A stretch of DNA of 64,000 bases from Siderastrea siderea. Its lineage: Eukaryota; Cnidaria; Anthozoa; Scleractinia; Rhizangiidae. The notes below the pieces were generated by a model. It did not search any database, had not been told where the DNA came from, and saw only the letters and a list, made by a program, of their open reading frames with translations. Of the stretch, positions 1 through 13,770 are shown in pieces. A program made the position numbers and the translations under genes. Each line of letters begins with the position of its first letter. Position 1 is the stretch's first letter. The stretch lies in contig OZ034967.1 of the NCBI GenBank assembly GCA_964030785.1, positions 59,169,665-59,233,664 of the forward strand, written 5' to 3'.

Positions 1-577
1 AACAAAAAAAAAGTTATTGTTAAGTTTTTGTTTACCTTGTTTTTTGTTTACCCTGAACAGCAGTCATGAAGTTGTCATAAATTTATTATAGTTATAATTA
101 AGCGTATCTTTGTTTAACATCCCAAGCGCTGTATAATTGACGAAACTTACCCTCCTTCGCAATCTTCCTAAAAAATGTCGATTTAATTAAAATATGCGGT
201 CGGCTATGTCAGAGTTCAAATAATACCCTTACGTTAGATTGATCTTTATTTATCAAGCAGTTCTAATGGCATCTCATTCACAACAAGGTTAGGGGCACCC
301 AACGAAAAACTTTTAGCAAAATACTTGAAATTTCATTTTCTACTTTCTTGGACTGTCTCAGCTAGTTAAAAGCATATTTGTGTAACATAAAACGGGTTGA
401 ACGGTTCGGCGTTTTTAGCAGAAATTTAGGCCGCAGAAACTTTTAGGAAACACAATCCTATCTGTCGAATTTCCGAGCTGCTGCTGGCTCTCCGAAAATG
501 CTAGATGGCCTCTAACTAACTTTTTCAGGCATACTGAAATGTATTAATAGGTCTCTGCCATAAATGTACAAGTCTAA

Positions 578-799
578 AGCGGCCTTCACACGTCAAACCA
601 ATGTTGGCCAACTCGTGTTGGCAAACTCAAATTGGTGCTTGTGAACGACACAACAACTTGTTGACAAACTGTTAGCAACAGATAGAACTTGTCTCCATTC
701 TCGCCAACTTTTGCCAACAGTTTTTGTGTCGTTCACACGCACCAATTTGAGTTTGCCAACACGAGTTGGCCAACATTAGTTTGACGTGTGAAGGCCGCT
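578..799. mobile_element. 222 bp inverted-repeat MITE with TAA target duplication
   Basis: The two ends are inverted copies of each other over more than 60 bp, starting AGCGGCCTTCACACGTCAAA and ending with its near-perfect reverse complement. The trinucleotide TAA flanks both sides (575-577 and 800-802). The other three array copies lack it at the matching site, so it inserted after, or during, amplification of the array. A 3 bp TAA duplication and a GGCC-containing terminus fit the PIF/Harbinger superfamily. It has no coding capacity. Confidence 0.85.
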
Positions 800-2692
800 T
801 AAGAGCTTCCTGACACCAGTTCGATCATGATCTTTGAACGAACACAGAGAACGACTGACAAGATTCAATAAGAGTTAAACTGAACTGCTTTAACAATAAT
901 ACAACGGAAGGTAATGATTCCATAAAAAAAATATTGTGAAAGGAAAACCGTTTTAGTGTTTTTGCCGCCAAAATAGTTGGGTGAAAAACATGTAAACTGT
1001 AGCACTTGTACGCAGACGTGAGCGAAATTGGATGCCAATTGTTTTTCTCCAAATGTAACTGAGAACAACGGATGAGTTGTAAGCTTAAAATACAGTAGCA
1101 TGCAAAAGAGGTTCATTATTGTAAGAATGATAAGAGGAAAATTCTTAAGGATCGACTAATTATTGAACCCGGCTTGCACTGCAAACCAATTGCTTTTGGG
1201 TTGCTTACAGCCTGGATAAGGTAAAAATCTTAAAAGTGGTGAAATTAGAGAGTTGAACTATGCAATTCTATTCAGGTCCACGAGCCGACGACTTTCAGAA
1301 AATTGAGCGGATGCTAAAAGATGAAATAATCGTCCCACTTGAAAAGCGGAAAGTGGGCATGAAAAGTGGGCATGAAAGTGGGCATGAAAATTCTGTTTAA
1401 GGCTTCACGGAATGGCGCAGTATAGTTTGATAATCTTTGGAGGCGTGTTGTTTATTTAAGCATTTCACAAGAAATATCATTCGATCTCAGTTCGCACGAT
1501 TTTACAGACTGTGCTAATTAACCAGTAAGATCTCGGTGTTTCATAAACTCAGACATTGTATACTTCGACTTTTTAGTGAGACAAAGGTGAAGGGATCGAG
1601 GTGTCTATGCATAAGTGTTTCCAACAAGTAGAATAAGGGTAGATAATCTGTTTATAGAGCTGAAATGGAAACCTAGTTGATTTGGAAGATGAAAGATGGG
1701 TTTTTTTTAAAGCCACAAACGTGATAGACTTAGGTGGAAATTGAACTGACTTGCTCGAGCTCCACCATTACAAGTACCTTTTGGAGATGGTAAGAGGAAA
1801 GGTTTCTTTCAATAATATCACCCCATTACCTCAAGAATCTATGTTGAACAGTTGTTTCAGTGGTTCACTGACAACTCCTGCAAACTTCAAGGTTTGAAAC
1901 GCTTTTTATGCAGAGTAGCTAGGTTTTTTCCTGTTAAAAACAAACGTGTTCCTTCAGCTTCCTCATTTCAGGATTCTTAGCTGTTTATAATATTGGAATA
2001 GAGATGTAGTCTGCAAAAATGAAATGCTTTGCGCGAGTTTTGAAGTCTTTGTATTTTTATCGTGCCGTGCATGGCTGTCTTCAAACTCTGTTTTAAGATG
2101 AGTTTTACACGAGTCCAATTTTTTTGGTACTCCTCAGATTCTAACAAAGAAAGTGATTATGTCTTTTTTGTTCATTTAATTTTGTTCTGCGTCCCCCGAT
2201 CAGCATGCATATTTCTTGGTTAATATCCCAATCGATACAATTGTCGAAACTGCGTAGGCCTCCTTCGCAATCTTGCTAACTGAAACAATGTCGATTTAGC
2301 CAGAAATATGCGGTCTGCGTCAGCTATCAACGCACTTTCGTTGGCTTGATCTTCTTTTATTAAGCAGTTCTGAAGACATCTTTTCATTACAGGATGCTAA
2401 TATAAATTATAGAGAAAACATTTAAACTTTTTCAGTGACGCTGAAAGTATTCGTAATTTTTCCAAGGTCTGTGGTCCAGACCTAGAAGTGTTTTAATTGC
2501 GATTGAGCTTCAGAGCTCCCTGACGTCAGTTCAATATCTTTAAACTTGAACACAGAATGACAGACAAAATTTAATAAAGGTAAAACTGAGCGGCTACAAA
2601 CATAACACAAGGAAGATAATAATTTCATCCAAAACAGGTATTCTAAAAATCGACCTCGTTATTTGTTGCCTCCAAAATAGTTGGGTGCAAAC

Positions 2693-2899
2693 ATGCAAAA
2701 TGCATCCGCGGAACTGAACGAATTTGGTTGCCAAATATTTTTCGCCAAATACAATTCTGGACAATTGGTCAATTGTAAAGGGTTGGGTAGGGTTATAATG
2801 GCAGACGAAAGAGATTCATTTCTTCTCTGGAAAAACAGTGGAAAAGTGGAATTGAACTGGCTTGCCAGCGTTACAAGCACGGCACATCGGAGATGGTGA
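2693..2899 (+). other. Short ORF conserved between array copies (function unknown)
   Basis: From an ATG at 2693 this frame encodes about 68 residues. The matching frame in copy 2 (5178-5384) differs by only three residues, and in copy 3 (from 6955) a 63-nt deletion removes exactly 21 codons without breaking the frame. In all copies the frame ends just at a GGAGATG-GTGAGT stretch that looks like a splice donor. No family is recognised. The copies are so alike at the DNA level that frame conservation proves little. It may be an exon relic or chance. Confidence 0.25.
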
Positions 2900-5800
2900 G
2901 TGAATACGTTTCTTGGACGACAAAGTAGTCGCTGCGTTTAAATTGTTAGTTTTTTTAGCAGTTTTAATTGTTTAAAAACAAATGTCTTTTCCCACCTTCG
3001 TCAGTTAATTAATTAAGTACTTAAATGTGTCTTGGTTAACATCCCAAGCAATACAATTTGACGAAACTGCATACCTCCTTTGCAATCTTGCTAAACAATG
3101 TTGATTTAAGCTAAAATATGCGGTGAGCTATCAATACGCTCTGTACGTTAGATTGATCTTTATTAATGAAGTTGTTTTGAAAGCATCTTATTCATAACAG
3201 GGTACTACTGTAATTTCGGTCGAGAAAACATTTTAACTTTTTCAGGTACACTAAAATGTTTTGGTAATTTTTGCTAAGTCTGTGGCCTAAACGAAGAAGT
3301 CTTTCACTTGCCATTAAGTTTAAGAGGTTCCTGACACCAGTTAAATCCTGATCTTTGAACGAACACAGAGAACGACTGACAAGATTCAATAAGAGTTAAA
3401 CTGAACTGCTATAACAATAATACAAAGAAGATAATGATTCCATAAAAATAAATTATTGTAAAAAGAAAACCGTTGCAGTATTTGTTGCCGCCAAAATAGT
3501 TGGGTGCAAGACATGTAAAATGTAGCACTCGCACGCAGACGTGAGCGAAATTGGATGCCAAATATTTTTCCTCAAATGTAACTGAGGACAATGGATGAGT
3601 TGTAAGCTTAAAATACAGTAGCATGCAAGAGAGATTCATTATTGTAAGAATGGTAAGAGGAAAATTCTGAGGTATCAGCTAATTATTGAACCTCGCACTG
3701 CAAACCAATTGCTTTTGGATTGCTTGAAGCCTGGATAAGGTAAAAATCTTAAAAGTGGTAAAATAAGAGAGTTGAACTATGCAATTCTATTCAGGTCCAC
3801 GAGCCGACGACTTTCAGAAAATTGAGCGGATGCTAAAAGATGAAATAATCGTCCCACTTGAAAAGAGGAAATGACATGAAAATTCTGTTTAAGACTTCAC
3901 GGAATGGCTCAGTATAGTTTGATAATCTTTGGAGACGTGTTGTTTATTTAAGCATTTCACAAGAAATATCATTCGATCTCAGTTCGCGCGATGCTAATTA
4001 ACCAGTAAGATCATAGAATCATGGGGTATCATAAACTCAGACATTGTATACTTCGACTTTTTAGTGAGACAAAGGTGAAGGGATCGAGGTGTCTATGCAT
4101 AAGTGTTTCCAACAAGTAGAATAAGGGTAGATAATCTGTTTATAGAGCTGAAACGGGAATCCCGTTGATTTGGGTATGTAAAAAATCAAGGAAGGCGGGA
4201 TTTTATTAAAGCCGCAAACGTGATAGGCTTAGGTGGAAATTGAACTGGCTTGCTCGAGCTCCACCATTACAAGTACCTTTTGGAGATGGTAAGACGAAAG
4301 GTTTCTTTCATTACCTCAAGAATCTATGTTGAATAATTGTTTCAGTGGTTCACTGACAACGCCTACCAAACTTCAAGGTTTGAAACGCTTTTTATGCAGA
4401 GTAGCTAGGTTTTTTTCCTGTTAAAAACAAACGTCTTCCTTCAGCTTCCTCATTTCAGGATTCTTAGCTCTTTGTAATGTTGGAATAGAGATGTAGTCTG
4501 GAAAAATGAAATCCTTTGCGCGAGTTTTGAAGTCTTTGTATTTTTATAGTGCTGTGAATGGCTGTCTTCAAACTCTTCTGTTTTAAGATGAGTTTTCCAC
4601 GAGTCCAATTTTTTGGGTATTCCTGAGATTCTAACAAAGAAAGTGATTATGTCTTTTTTGTTCATTTAATTTTGTTGTGTGCCCCCCCGATCAGCATGCG
4701 TATTTCTTGGTTAATATCCCAATCGATACAATTGTCGAAACTGCGTAGGCCTCCTTCGCAATCTTGCTACCTGAAGCAATGTCGATTTAGCCAGAAATAT
4801 GCGGTCAGCTAACAACGCACTTTGGTTGGCTTGATCTTCTTTTATTAAGCAGTTCTGAAGACATCTTTTCATTACAGGATGATAATATAAATTATAGAGA
4901 AAACATTTAAACTTTTTCAGTGACGCTGAAAGTACTCGTAATTTTTCCAAGGTCTGTGGTCCAGACCTAGAAGTGTTTTAATTGCGATTGAGCTTCAGAG
5001 CTCCCCGACGTCAGTTCAATATCTTTAAACGAGAACACAGAATGACAGACAAAATTTAATAAAGGTAAAACTGAGCGGCTACAAACATAACACAAGGAAG
5101 ATAAAAATTTCATCCAAAACAGGTATTCTAAAATTCGACCTCGTTATTTGTTGCCTCCAAAATAGTTGGGTGCAAACATGCAAAATGCATCCGCGGAACT
5201 GAACGAAATTGGTTGCCAAATATTTTTTGCCAAATACAATTCTGGACAACTGGTCAATTGTAAAGGGTTGGGTAGGGTTATAATGGCAGACGAAAGAGAT
5301 TCATTTATTCTCTGGAAAAACAGTGGAAAAGTAGAATTGAACTGGCTTGCCAGCGTTACAAGTACGGCATATCGGAGATGGTGAGTGAATATACGTTTCT
5401 TGGACGACAAAGTAGTCGCTGTGCTTAAATTGTTAGTTTACTTTAGCAGTTTTAATTGTTTAAAAACAAATGTCTTTTCTCTCCTTCGTCAGTTAATTAA
5501 TTAAGTACTTAAGCGTGTCTTGGTTAACATCTTAAGCGATACAATTTGGCGAAACTGCATACCTCCTTTGTAATCTTGCTAAAGAATGTTGATTTAAGCT
5601 AAAATATGCGGTCAGCCATCAATATGCAATGAAATGACATGAAAATTCTGTTTAAGGCTTCACGGAATGGCTCAGTATAGTTTGATAATCTTTGGAGACG
5701 TGTTGTCTATTTAAGCATTTCACAAGAAATATCATTCGATCTCAGTTCGCGCGATTTTACAGACTGTGCTAATTAACCAGTAAGATCATAGCATCATGGG

Positions 5801-8800
5801 GTATCATAAACTCAGACATTGTATACTTCGACTTTTTAGTGAGATAAAGGTGAAGGGATCGAGGTGTCTATGCATAAGTGTTTCCAACAAGTAGAATAAG
5901 GGTAGATAATCTGTTTATAGAGCTGAAACGGAAACCTAGTTGATTTGGAAGATGAAAGATGGGTTTTTTTTAAAGCCACAAACGTGATAGGCTTAGGTGG
6001 AAATTGAACTGACTTGCTCGAGCTCCACCATTACAAGTACCTTTTGGAGATGGTAAGAGGAAAGGTTTCTTTCAATAATATCACCCCATTACCTCAAGAA
6101 TCTATGCTGAATAATTGTTTCAGTGGTTCACTGACAACGCCTACCAAACTTCAAGGTTTGAAACGCTTTTTATGCAGAGTAGCTAGGCTTTTTTCCTGTT
6201 AAAAACAAACGTGTTCCTTCAGCTTCCTCGTTTCAGGATTCTTAGCTGTTTATATTGTTGGAATAGAGATGTAGTCTGCAAAAATGAAATGCTTTGCGCG
6301 AGTTTTGAAGTCTTTGTATTTTTATAGTGCTGTGCATGGCTGTCTTCAAACTCTGTTTTAAGATGAGTTTTCCACGAGTCCAATGTTTTGGGTATTCCTG
6401 AGATTCTAACAAAGAAAGTGATTATGTCTTTTTTGTTCATTTAATTTTGTTGTGTGTCCCCTGATCAGCATGCGTATTTCTTGGTTAATATCCCAATCGA
6501 TACAATTGTCGAAACTGCGTAGGCCTCCTTCGCAATCTTGCTAACTGAAACAATGTCGATTTAGCCAGAAATATGCGGTCAGTTAACAACGCACTTTGGT
6601 TGGCTTGATCTTCTTTTATCAAGCAGTTCTGAAGACATCTTTTCATTACAGGATGCTACTATAAATTATAGAGAAAACATTTAAACTTTTTCAGCGACGC
6701 TGAAAGAACTCGTAATTTTTCCAAGGTCTGTGGTCCAGACCTAGAAGTGTTTTAATTGCGATTGAGCTTCAGAGCTCCCTGACGTCAGTTCAATATCTTT
6801 AACCCACGAGAACACAGAATGACAGACAAAATTTAATAAAGGTAAAACTGAGCGGCTACAAACATAACACAAGGAAGATAACAATTTCATCCAAAACAGG
6901 TATTCTAAAATTCGACCTCGTTATTTGTTGCCTCCAAAATAGTTGGGTGCAAACATGCAAAATGCATCCGCGGAACTGAACGAAATTGGTTGCCAAATAT
7001 TTTTCGCCAAATACAATTCTGGACAACCGGTCAATTGTAAAGGGTTGGGTAGGAACTGGCTTGTTAGCGTTACAAGTACGGCACATCGGAGATGGTGAGT
7101 GAATACGTTTCTTGGACGACAAAGTAGTCGCTGTGCTTAAATTGTTAGTTTACTTTAGCAGTTTTAATTGTTTAAAAACAAATGTCTTTTTTCTCCTTCG
7201 TCAGTTAATTAATTAAGTACTTAAGTGTGTCTTGGTTAACATCCCAAGCGATACAATTAGACGTAACTGCATACCTCCTTTGTAATCTTGCTAAACAATG
7301 TTGATTTAAGCTAAAATATTCGGTTAGCCATCAATGCGCTCAGTACGTTAGATTGATCTTTATTAATGAAGTTGTTTTGAAAGCATCTTATTCATAACAG
7401 GGTACTACTGTAATTTCGGTCGAGAAAACATTTTAACTTTTTCAGGTACACTAAAATGTTTTGGTAATTTTTGCTAAGTCTGTGGCCTAAACGAAGAAGT
7501 CTTTCACTTGCCATTAAGTTTAAGAGGTTCCTGACACCAGTTAAATCCTGATCTTTGAACGAACATAGAGAACTACTGACAAGATTCAATAAGAGTTAAA
7601 CTGAACTGCTATAACAATAATGCAAAGACGATAATGATTCCATAAGTATTTCAGTATTTTTTGCCGCCAAACTAGTTGGGTGCAAGACATGTAAAATGTA
7701 GCACTCGCACGCAGACGTGAGCGAAATTGGATGCCAAATATTTTTCCCAAAAGTAAGTGAGGACAACGGATGAGTTGTAAGCTTAAAATACAGTAGCATG
7801 CAAAAGAGATTCATTATTGTAAGAATGGTAAGAGGAAAATTCTTAGGGATCGGCTAATTATTGAACCTCGCACTGCAAACCAATTGCTTTTGGATTGCTT
7901 GAAGCCTGGATAAGGTAAAAATCTTAAAAGTGGTAAAATAAGAGAGTTGAACTATGCAATTCTATTCAGGGCCACGAGCCAATGACTTTCAGAAAATTGA
8001 GCGGATGCTAAAAGATGAAATAATCGTCCCACTTGAAAAGCGGAAATGACATGAAAATTCTGTTTAAGGCTTCACGGAATGGCTCAGTATAGTTTGATAA
8101 TCTTTGGAGAGGTGTTGTTTATTTAAGCATTTCACAAGAAATGTCATTCGATCTCAGTTCGCGCGATTTTACAGACTGTGCTAATTAACCAGTAAGATCA
8201 CGGGGTTTCATAAACTCAGACATTGTATGCTTCCACTTGTTAGTGCGATAAAAGTGAAGGAATCGAGGTGTGTATTCATAAGTGTTTCCAACAAGTAGAA
8301 TAAGGGTAGATAATCTGTTTATAGAGCTGAAACGGAAACCTAGTTGATTTGGAAGATGAAAGAAGGGATTTTTTTAAAGCTGCAAACCTGATAGGCTTAG
8401 GTGGAAATTGAACTGGCTTGCTCGAGCTCTACCATTGCAAGTACTTTTTGGAGATGGTAAGAGGAAAGGTTTCTTTCAATAATATCACACCATTACCTCT
8501 AGAATCTATGTTGAATAATTGTTTCAGTGGTTCACTGACAACTCCTGCCAAACTTCAAGGTTTGAAACGCTTTTTATGCAGAGTAGCTAGGTATTTTTCC
8601 TGTTAAAAACAAACGTCTTCCTTCAGCTTCCTCGTTTCAGGATTTTTAGCTGTTTATAATGTTGGAATAGAGATGTAGTCTGCAAAAATGAAATGCTTTG
8701 CGTGAGTTTTGAAGTCTTTGTATTTTTATCGTGCTGCGGCTGTCTTCAAACTCTGTTTTAAGATGAGTTTTCCACGAGTCCAATTCTTTTGGTATTCGTC

Positions 8801-9390
8801 AGATTTTAACAAAGAAAGTGATTATGTCTTTTTTGTTCATTTAATTTTGTTGTGTGTCCCCTGATCAGCATGCGTATTTCTTGGTTAATATCCCAATCGA
8901 TACAATTGTCGAAACTGCATGTATAGGGCTCCTTCGCAGTCTTTTAAACAATGTCGACTTAGGCAAAAATACGTGGTCAGCTATTGATAAATGCACTTTC
9001 GTTTGTTTGATCTTCTTTTGTTTAGCAGTTTTGAAGACATGTTTTGAAGACAGTTCTTAGGACATCCTTTCATTACAGGACACTACTATAAATAATCGAG
9101 GAAACATTTTTATCTTTTTTAGCGGCGCTGAAAGTACTCGTAATTTTTCCTAGGTCTGTTGCCTAGATCTAGAAGTATTTCAAAATTTTGTCGGCGATTG
9201 AGCTTCAGAGCTCCCTGACGTTAGTTCCTGAATATCTTCGAACGAGACACAGGATGGCAGACAAAATTTAATAAAAGTAAAACTGAGCGGCTATAAACAC
9301 AGTACTGAAGGAAGATAATGATTCCATTCAAAACTGGCATTCTAAAAAGCGTTCATTATTGTCGCCAAAATAGTTTGGTGCAAACATGCG

Positions 9391-12300
9391 AGTAAGAAAA
9401 CCAATCGTTGTTCAGGAACAAGTGCTATTCGAGTCCTTTTATGGCTTCTTTTGATGCTGGGTGTTTTGCTTGTCTCCTAGAATTTACAGGATGGTATAAG
9501 GAAGGAGTAAACGGGCCCAGTCTTGTGTTGAACCTGCTGCCGAGATGGAAGCGGTTGAGAGATTAGAGAGCAATGAAAGTTTCCCTCAGCAAAGGTGCGT
9601 ATCTGTTCTTTTCTGCTATGAGTTTCCCCCAGGTACTGGAAATACTTAAAATCGAAATACTTTGAAAAATCTGGAAACAGGATTAGAGAGAGGCTGGCAA
9701 AGCGGCATTTCTCTCCTTGTCCGGTGCCGCGTAACAATGCTGTTCCGATGTAAAGCAACGGTGTCAAAGTGGTGCCAAGCAATTCGCCGGTTTTACGCAC
9801 TCTGAGTAGTATTTTGGGAAAATTTTGCACACCTACAATTCCCTTTTTACCTTTGTAGTATTTTGTGGCGATGATCAATGAAACACTCACATTACGCTGT
9901 CTCGGGAAAGGTTGTCGCATTTATATGGAACAAATGAAAACAGGCAAACTGACTCACAAACCTTTTAACTCCTGTTTCATAGTTGTCTTAAAATGAGTAC
10001 GAAATACAAACCCGACTGGCGTGCAGGAAGGTTACACAAAAGCAGAAGGACGCACTCATCTGACAACTTATTCAAAGTTTTAGAAAAACCTCGGCAAGTA
10101 GTCAAATGCCTTAAAAAATAACCCCTTTCCCTTGAATTCTGGATTTCGTTTGAATTCTCCGACGGCGAAATGCTGATGCAACTACAAGTGCGAAGGCTCT
10201 TCGTCGCGTATTGTTTCTTCGTACGCTAAAAGTGCGTAAAACTTAGTGCCCGCCGTATGTGAACGCTGATACATGGGGAAGAAATCCTTTTCACAGTTGA
10301 GAATGTGAGCTCTGAAGAACACAGATTAAAGTACCAGATAAGATTGGAACACTGTAATACAAGTTTTTCTTTTTTTTTTTTTATGATAAGTGAAATGGCG
10401 ACTTGGATGCCAATGAAAAGAATGTAAATAACTCTCTCAAGTCGAATACTCAGAAAAAATTCTGAGTCCTCCAGACAGGAGTCGAAGCCATGACCTTCCC
10501 TTTACGCGTTCGGCACACGTTAAGTTCGACGTTTGAGCAAGGCCTTAAGATATTAGTGACTTTTAGATCCAGGTTTCCCGCGAACGGTGATCCGCTGGGG
10601 GTACCATGACCAGTCCCAGACGTCAAGTTTGAGGTTTTCAACGCGCGTTTCGGACGGCTAGATGTACGTTTTCACGTTAGTCATTTACCTCAAGTTTTTT
10701 TGCCTAAATTTTGTGTTATGTCACGTACAAATGCTAAAATCAATGAATTAACCCTATTCTACAAATTGGTTCTTAATAGCAATTCTCAAGCCTTTTGTTG
10801 TCCTATGAAGAAATGCATTGATCCTCGGATCTAATATGGTGGCAGCCTAAGTTGAATGGGTGTTTCGTGATGTTTCATCTTTCTAGAGAGCTGCACATGC
10901 TGGAAAACATACCTTTTTCGAATTTAGCGCAATTTTGATCATTTACAATGAAATTGTCGGGCCTGGTACGTTGTCGGAAGCTTCGAGAAACGGGTCCCGC
11001 CTAGCCTGTAGGCTGATATAAATGTTCCATCTCTTCTTCTACCTCTGTTCCACTTGGAACATTCAGGTTAGGAAGGTGCTCTATACACTACCTCTTTGCC
11101 AAATCTGAGTTCTTCTCATTTTCTTCTCAGTAGAATAGAGTCGTGAGACGACCTTTGCGCAGTTACTTGACCGGATTGGCTTCCTTTCCTATATAGCAAT
11201 ATAGTTTTGTAATGGCCTTCTTCCTTTAATGCATTGTCTTACAAATTTGCTGACATGGTAGACTGGGGAAGTGCTGGCCTGGTCACATATCTCCCAAGAC
11301 CGGTTCTGTAAAAAGGTTCCTTAACTGGCTACAAGAAGGTTTGCATTGATTCTTTGACATTGTCCGCATCCGCTTAGACTGCGAGTAGTCGTCCTATTTT
11401 CCTCAGATCTCATACGCGAGTGGAAATGAATAAATTATGCAAAATGACGGTAAGAACAAGGAGGGATTACTACTCCAGGCTCGGGTGCCTCAATCTTTTT
11501 GCAAGCTTCTCGCTGAAATTAGGGAAAGAAAGAGACTGATCGCAGTCTAGCATCCGCTGTCAACATTATCCAAAGGATTCAACCCCTGGGGGCCCCCTGG
11601 GGAATGTTAATGGCCATTGGCTAATCCCACGGTCCTAGACGCGGATTTGGGGGAAAATTAGTAAGTGGACCGTGTGAGATCCAACGAGAAACTTCACTTC
11701 GGTTCCACCAAGATCAGGAAATTCAACTCTTGATACATAACTCCATCATTCAGTCGCCCTTTCCTTTGACACCATGACAGATATAATATTGAGTTTATTT
11801 GGGCTTTCTTTGAGGCTAACTGGTAGTAAGCTTGATGCCTCTCTGGAACCTGTGATGGGAAAAACAGGTGACTGAGCTGTACTGGGTGTCCAACGTTGAA
11901 CATGTTCGTGTAGGGAGGTAGATGACGGAATATTGCTATTCTGGGCTTTGGTCCAGTTAACTTTGCCCGTAGACCTTCTTAACCCTTTCACTCCCAGAGT
12001 CAGTTATGCCAACTCGTGAATGCAAATACGAAATAAATCATTGTTATGTGATCAGGTGCATTTTTCGCGAAACAAAGGCTTCGTTCCGAAACTATAGGCC
12101 CTCTTAAATGTATGTTCGCCTCTATCGTACAGGTTACAAGAAAGAGCATTAGAGGCATTTGCCAGTCGTTTTGACCTACTCCACCCTCGATAAATATTTT
12201 TACTTGGCTCAACGTGCTAACCGACGTGACGAAAATTGTGACAGTATTTTCCCTTTTGCGTTACCGAATGACGTAATGCTTAAAATCTGATGACTCAGCT

Positions 12301-13627
12301 CATCTGTCTTATCGCTTTGAATATTGAATTTTGTTGAATTAAACTAAAAATTTAAATGTCGATATAAATTTGCCCAATTTTTTTCGCTTATATAGAAAAA
12401 ATTAGCATAACTAAAATCCTCACGACTACAGTACTGTCGCTAGTATCAATCAGCTTGATGCTGCACACTAAAGAAAACCACGGGAAACAAACAACGCACG
12501 CATGTTGATAATTTTAATTTTATTTATTTTTGCTTTTCTCAACTATTGTGGACTCCCTGTGGTCCGGCCAAAAGCTAACACCGCTTGGCGGACGTGTGCG
12601 TCTATACCTAAGATACTTTCTTGTGGACCTTTGTCCTATCGTGCGTCCGTGTGTGTACTTATCGATGTCTGTGTGCAACGTCTTCTCTATATGTTTAGAG
12701 GTCAGCACAAAATTATACCACAACACAGTCGACGCAAATCTTCCACCAAACCTCTTGACCTGCCAATTCAAAATGGCGATTAGTCTGCTCTTGTTCTCAC
12801 GTCATCTCATCCCATCGGCCATAGCGAAATACACACCTTATGAGGCTTACACAACGTCATTTAGCGCCGCCTACACCAATCCACCGTCTTCCCCTCTCAC
12901 TATCCGACTTCGTCGGTTAAAAACGCCCAGTCCAATTTATAAGCCAGCGATTGCCTTATGGCGATGGCCGGTTAATAAAAACGTAAGCTCATAATATAAT
13001 TGTTAATTGTTAAAATTATCTAATAAGTACGTTTCAAAAAGGGAATATTATATTGTAAAGGGTTATTTTCTTGCTAGTAAAGGAACCTCGCTGTCCAAAG
13101 GAATTGAGTGGCAATTAAACAAGATGTTCAGAGAAATAGAATACCAATTTGCTGAGACTATATTTCCTACATAACAGACTATGGCTTCAATCGAATTTAC
13201 GATTCGATTTTAAACAGGCATAAACATGACTTAATTGTTGCAATAACGACTCTTTTTATTATTTTTAGGCCTCATTTGCATGGATGGCTCAAATTTTAAA
13301 ATTTTTAAAATTAAATTTCGTGTATCTCACTACTTGACAGTCTGAAATGTAGTAGAGGTGGTGTTGAGGTTATACAGCGACTGTAGTCTAAGGGCACAGC
13401 ACACACCTCTACGGTTTGGCTAGAACTATGCGCATTCGCACAGCAAAGACGGTCCCCGGCAATGGTAGATTCAAGAAGCGTGATACAGGACTGTATGTGT
13501 TGTGGTAATGCCTTGGTTGCACAAGTACTTCTAGCTACCAATTCACGGATAGTTAAAATGGGAAAATCTGCACCAAGGTGTGCAGCGTGTTCATTGCAGT
13601 CAATGGCTTAACGTTTCTATAAACCTC
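9391..13627. other. Gene-poor intergenic stretch
   Basis: I find no convincing gene in these 4.2 kb. The longest open frames are 147 codons on the minus strand (9477-9920) and 154 codons on the plus strand (12530-12994). Neither resembles a known family nor shows repeated hydrophobic or catalytic motifs, and both have the composition of translated non-coding DNA. Around 10,450-10,640 is a tRNA-like SINE scrap, annotated separately. Promoter elements or a 5' non-coding exon for the following gene could lie here, but I cannot point to them. Confidence 0.5.
10440..10530 (-). mobile_element. tRNA-derived SINE fragment (possible)
   Basis: Read on the minus strand, it holds a box-B-like element (CTTCGACTCC) after GAACGCGTAAAGGGAAGGTC, the arrangement left by a tRNA-derived SINE head. 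The A box is not clear, so this is a partial copy at best. Confidence 0.35.
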
Positions 13628-13770
13628 TTCGATTTTGAGACGACATTACGGCTTTATAATAACGGCTAGTTTAGTGGGCGGAGTCGCGGCGCGACAGAGC
13701 CTAATATACACGGAGTGTATTTTCCCCTAACACCCTCATCATAAAGTAATAATGTCGTCTTAAAATCGAA
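13628..13770. mobile_element. Short inverted-repeat element (MITE), same family as 62495-62630
   Basis: The left end TTCGATTTTGAGACGACATTA is matched in inverted form at the right end (GTCGTCTTAAAATCGAA). The ends and the GGAGTC... core resemble the more symmetric element at 62495-62630, so both belong to one family. It has no coding capacity. It lies 0.4 kb upstream of the PKS fusion gene. Confidence 0.6.

Larger units (their letters stand above)
98..9390. repeat. Tandem array of four ~2.5 kb higher-order repeat units
   Basis: Landmarks recur in the same order: the sequence around 110 returns at 3037, 5520 and 7231, and a related but diverged version lies at 2222, 4711, 6487 and 8888. Each ~2.5 kb unit therefore holds two related half-units (A and B). 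Copy 1 (about 98-3036) is lengthened by a 222 bp inserted element. Copy 2 (3037-5519) is full length. Copy 3 (5520-7230) lacks about 700 bp, with the junction near 5630, and also lacks 63 bp near 7050. Copy 4 (7231 to about 9390) decays at its right end. Copies look well above 90% identical by eye. Only short ORFs are present, and no protein family is recognised. It may be a non-coding tandem array or a degenerate multiplied gene fragment. Confidence 0.85.

Noticed and set aside
1..97. Possible fifth array unit at the left edge
   Set aside because: The sequence before 98 does not match the corresponding stretch of the other units well enough to call.
9477..9920. 147-codon minus-strand open frame
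   Set aside because: No recognisable family, no splice or promoter context, composition like translated non-coding DNA.
12502..12994. Overlapping open frames on both strands (up to 154 codons)
   Set aside because: Overlapping frames of similar length on both strands indicate chance in a stop-poor stretch; no motif seen.
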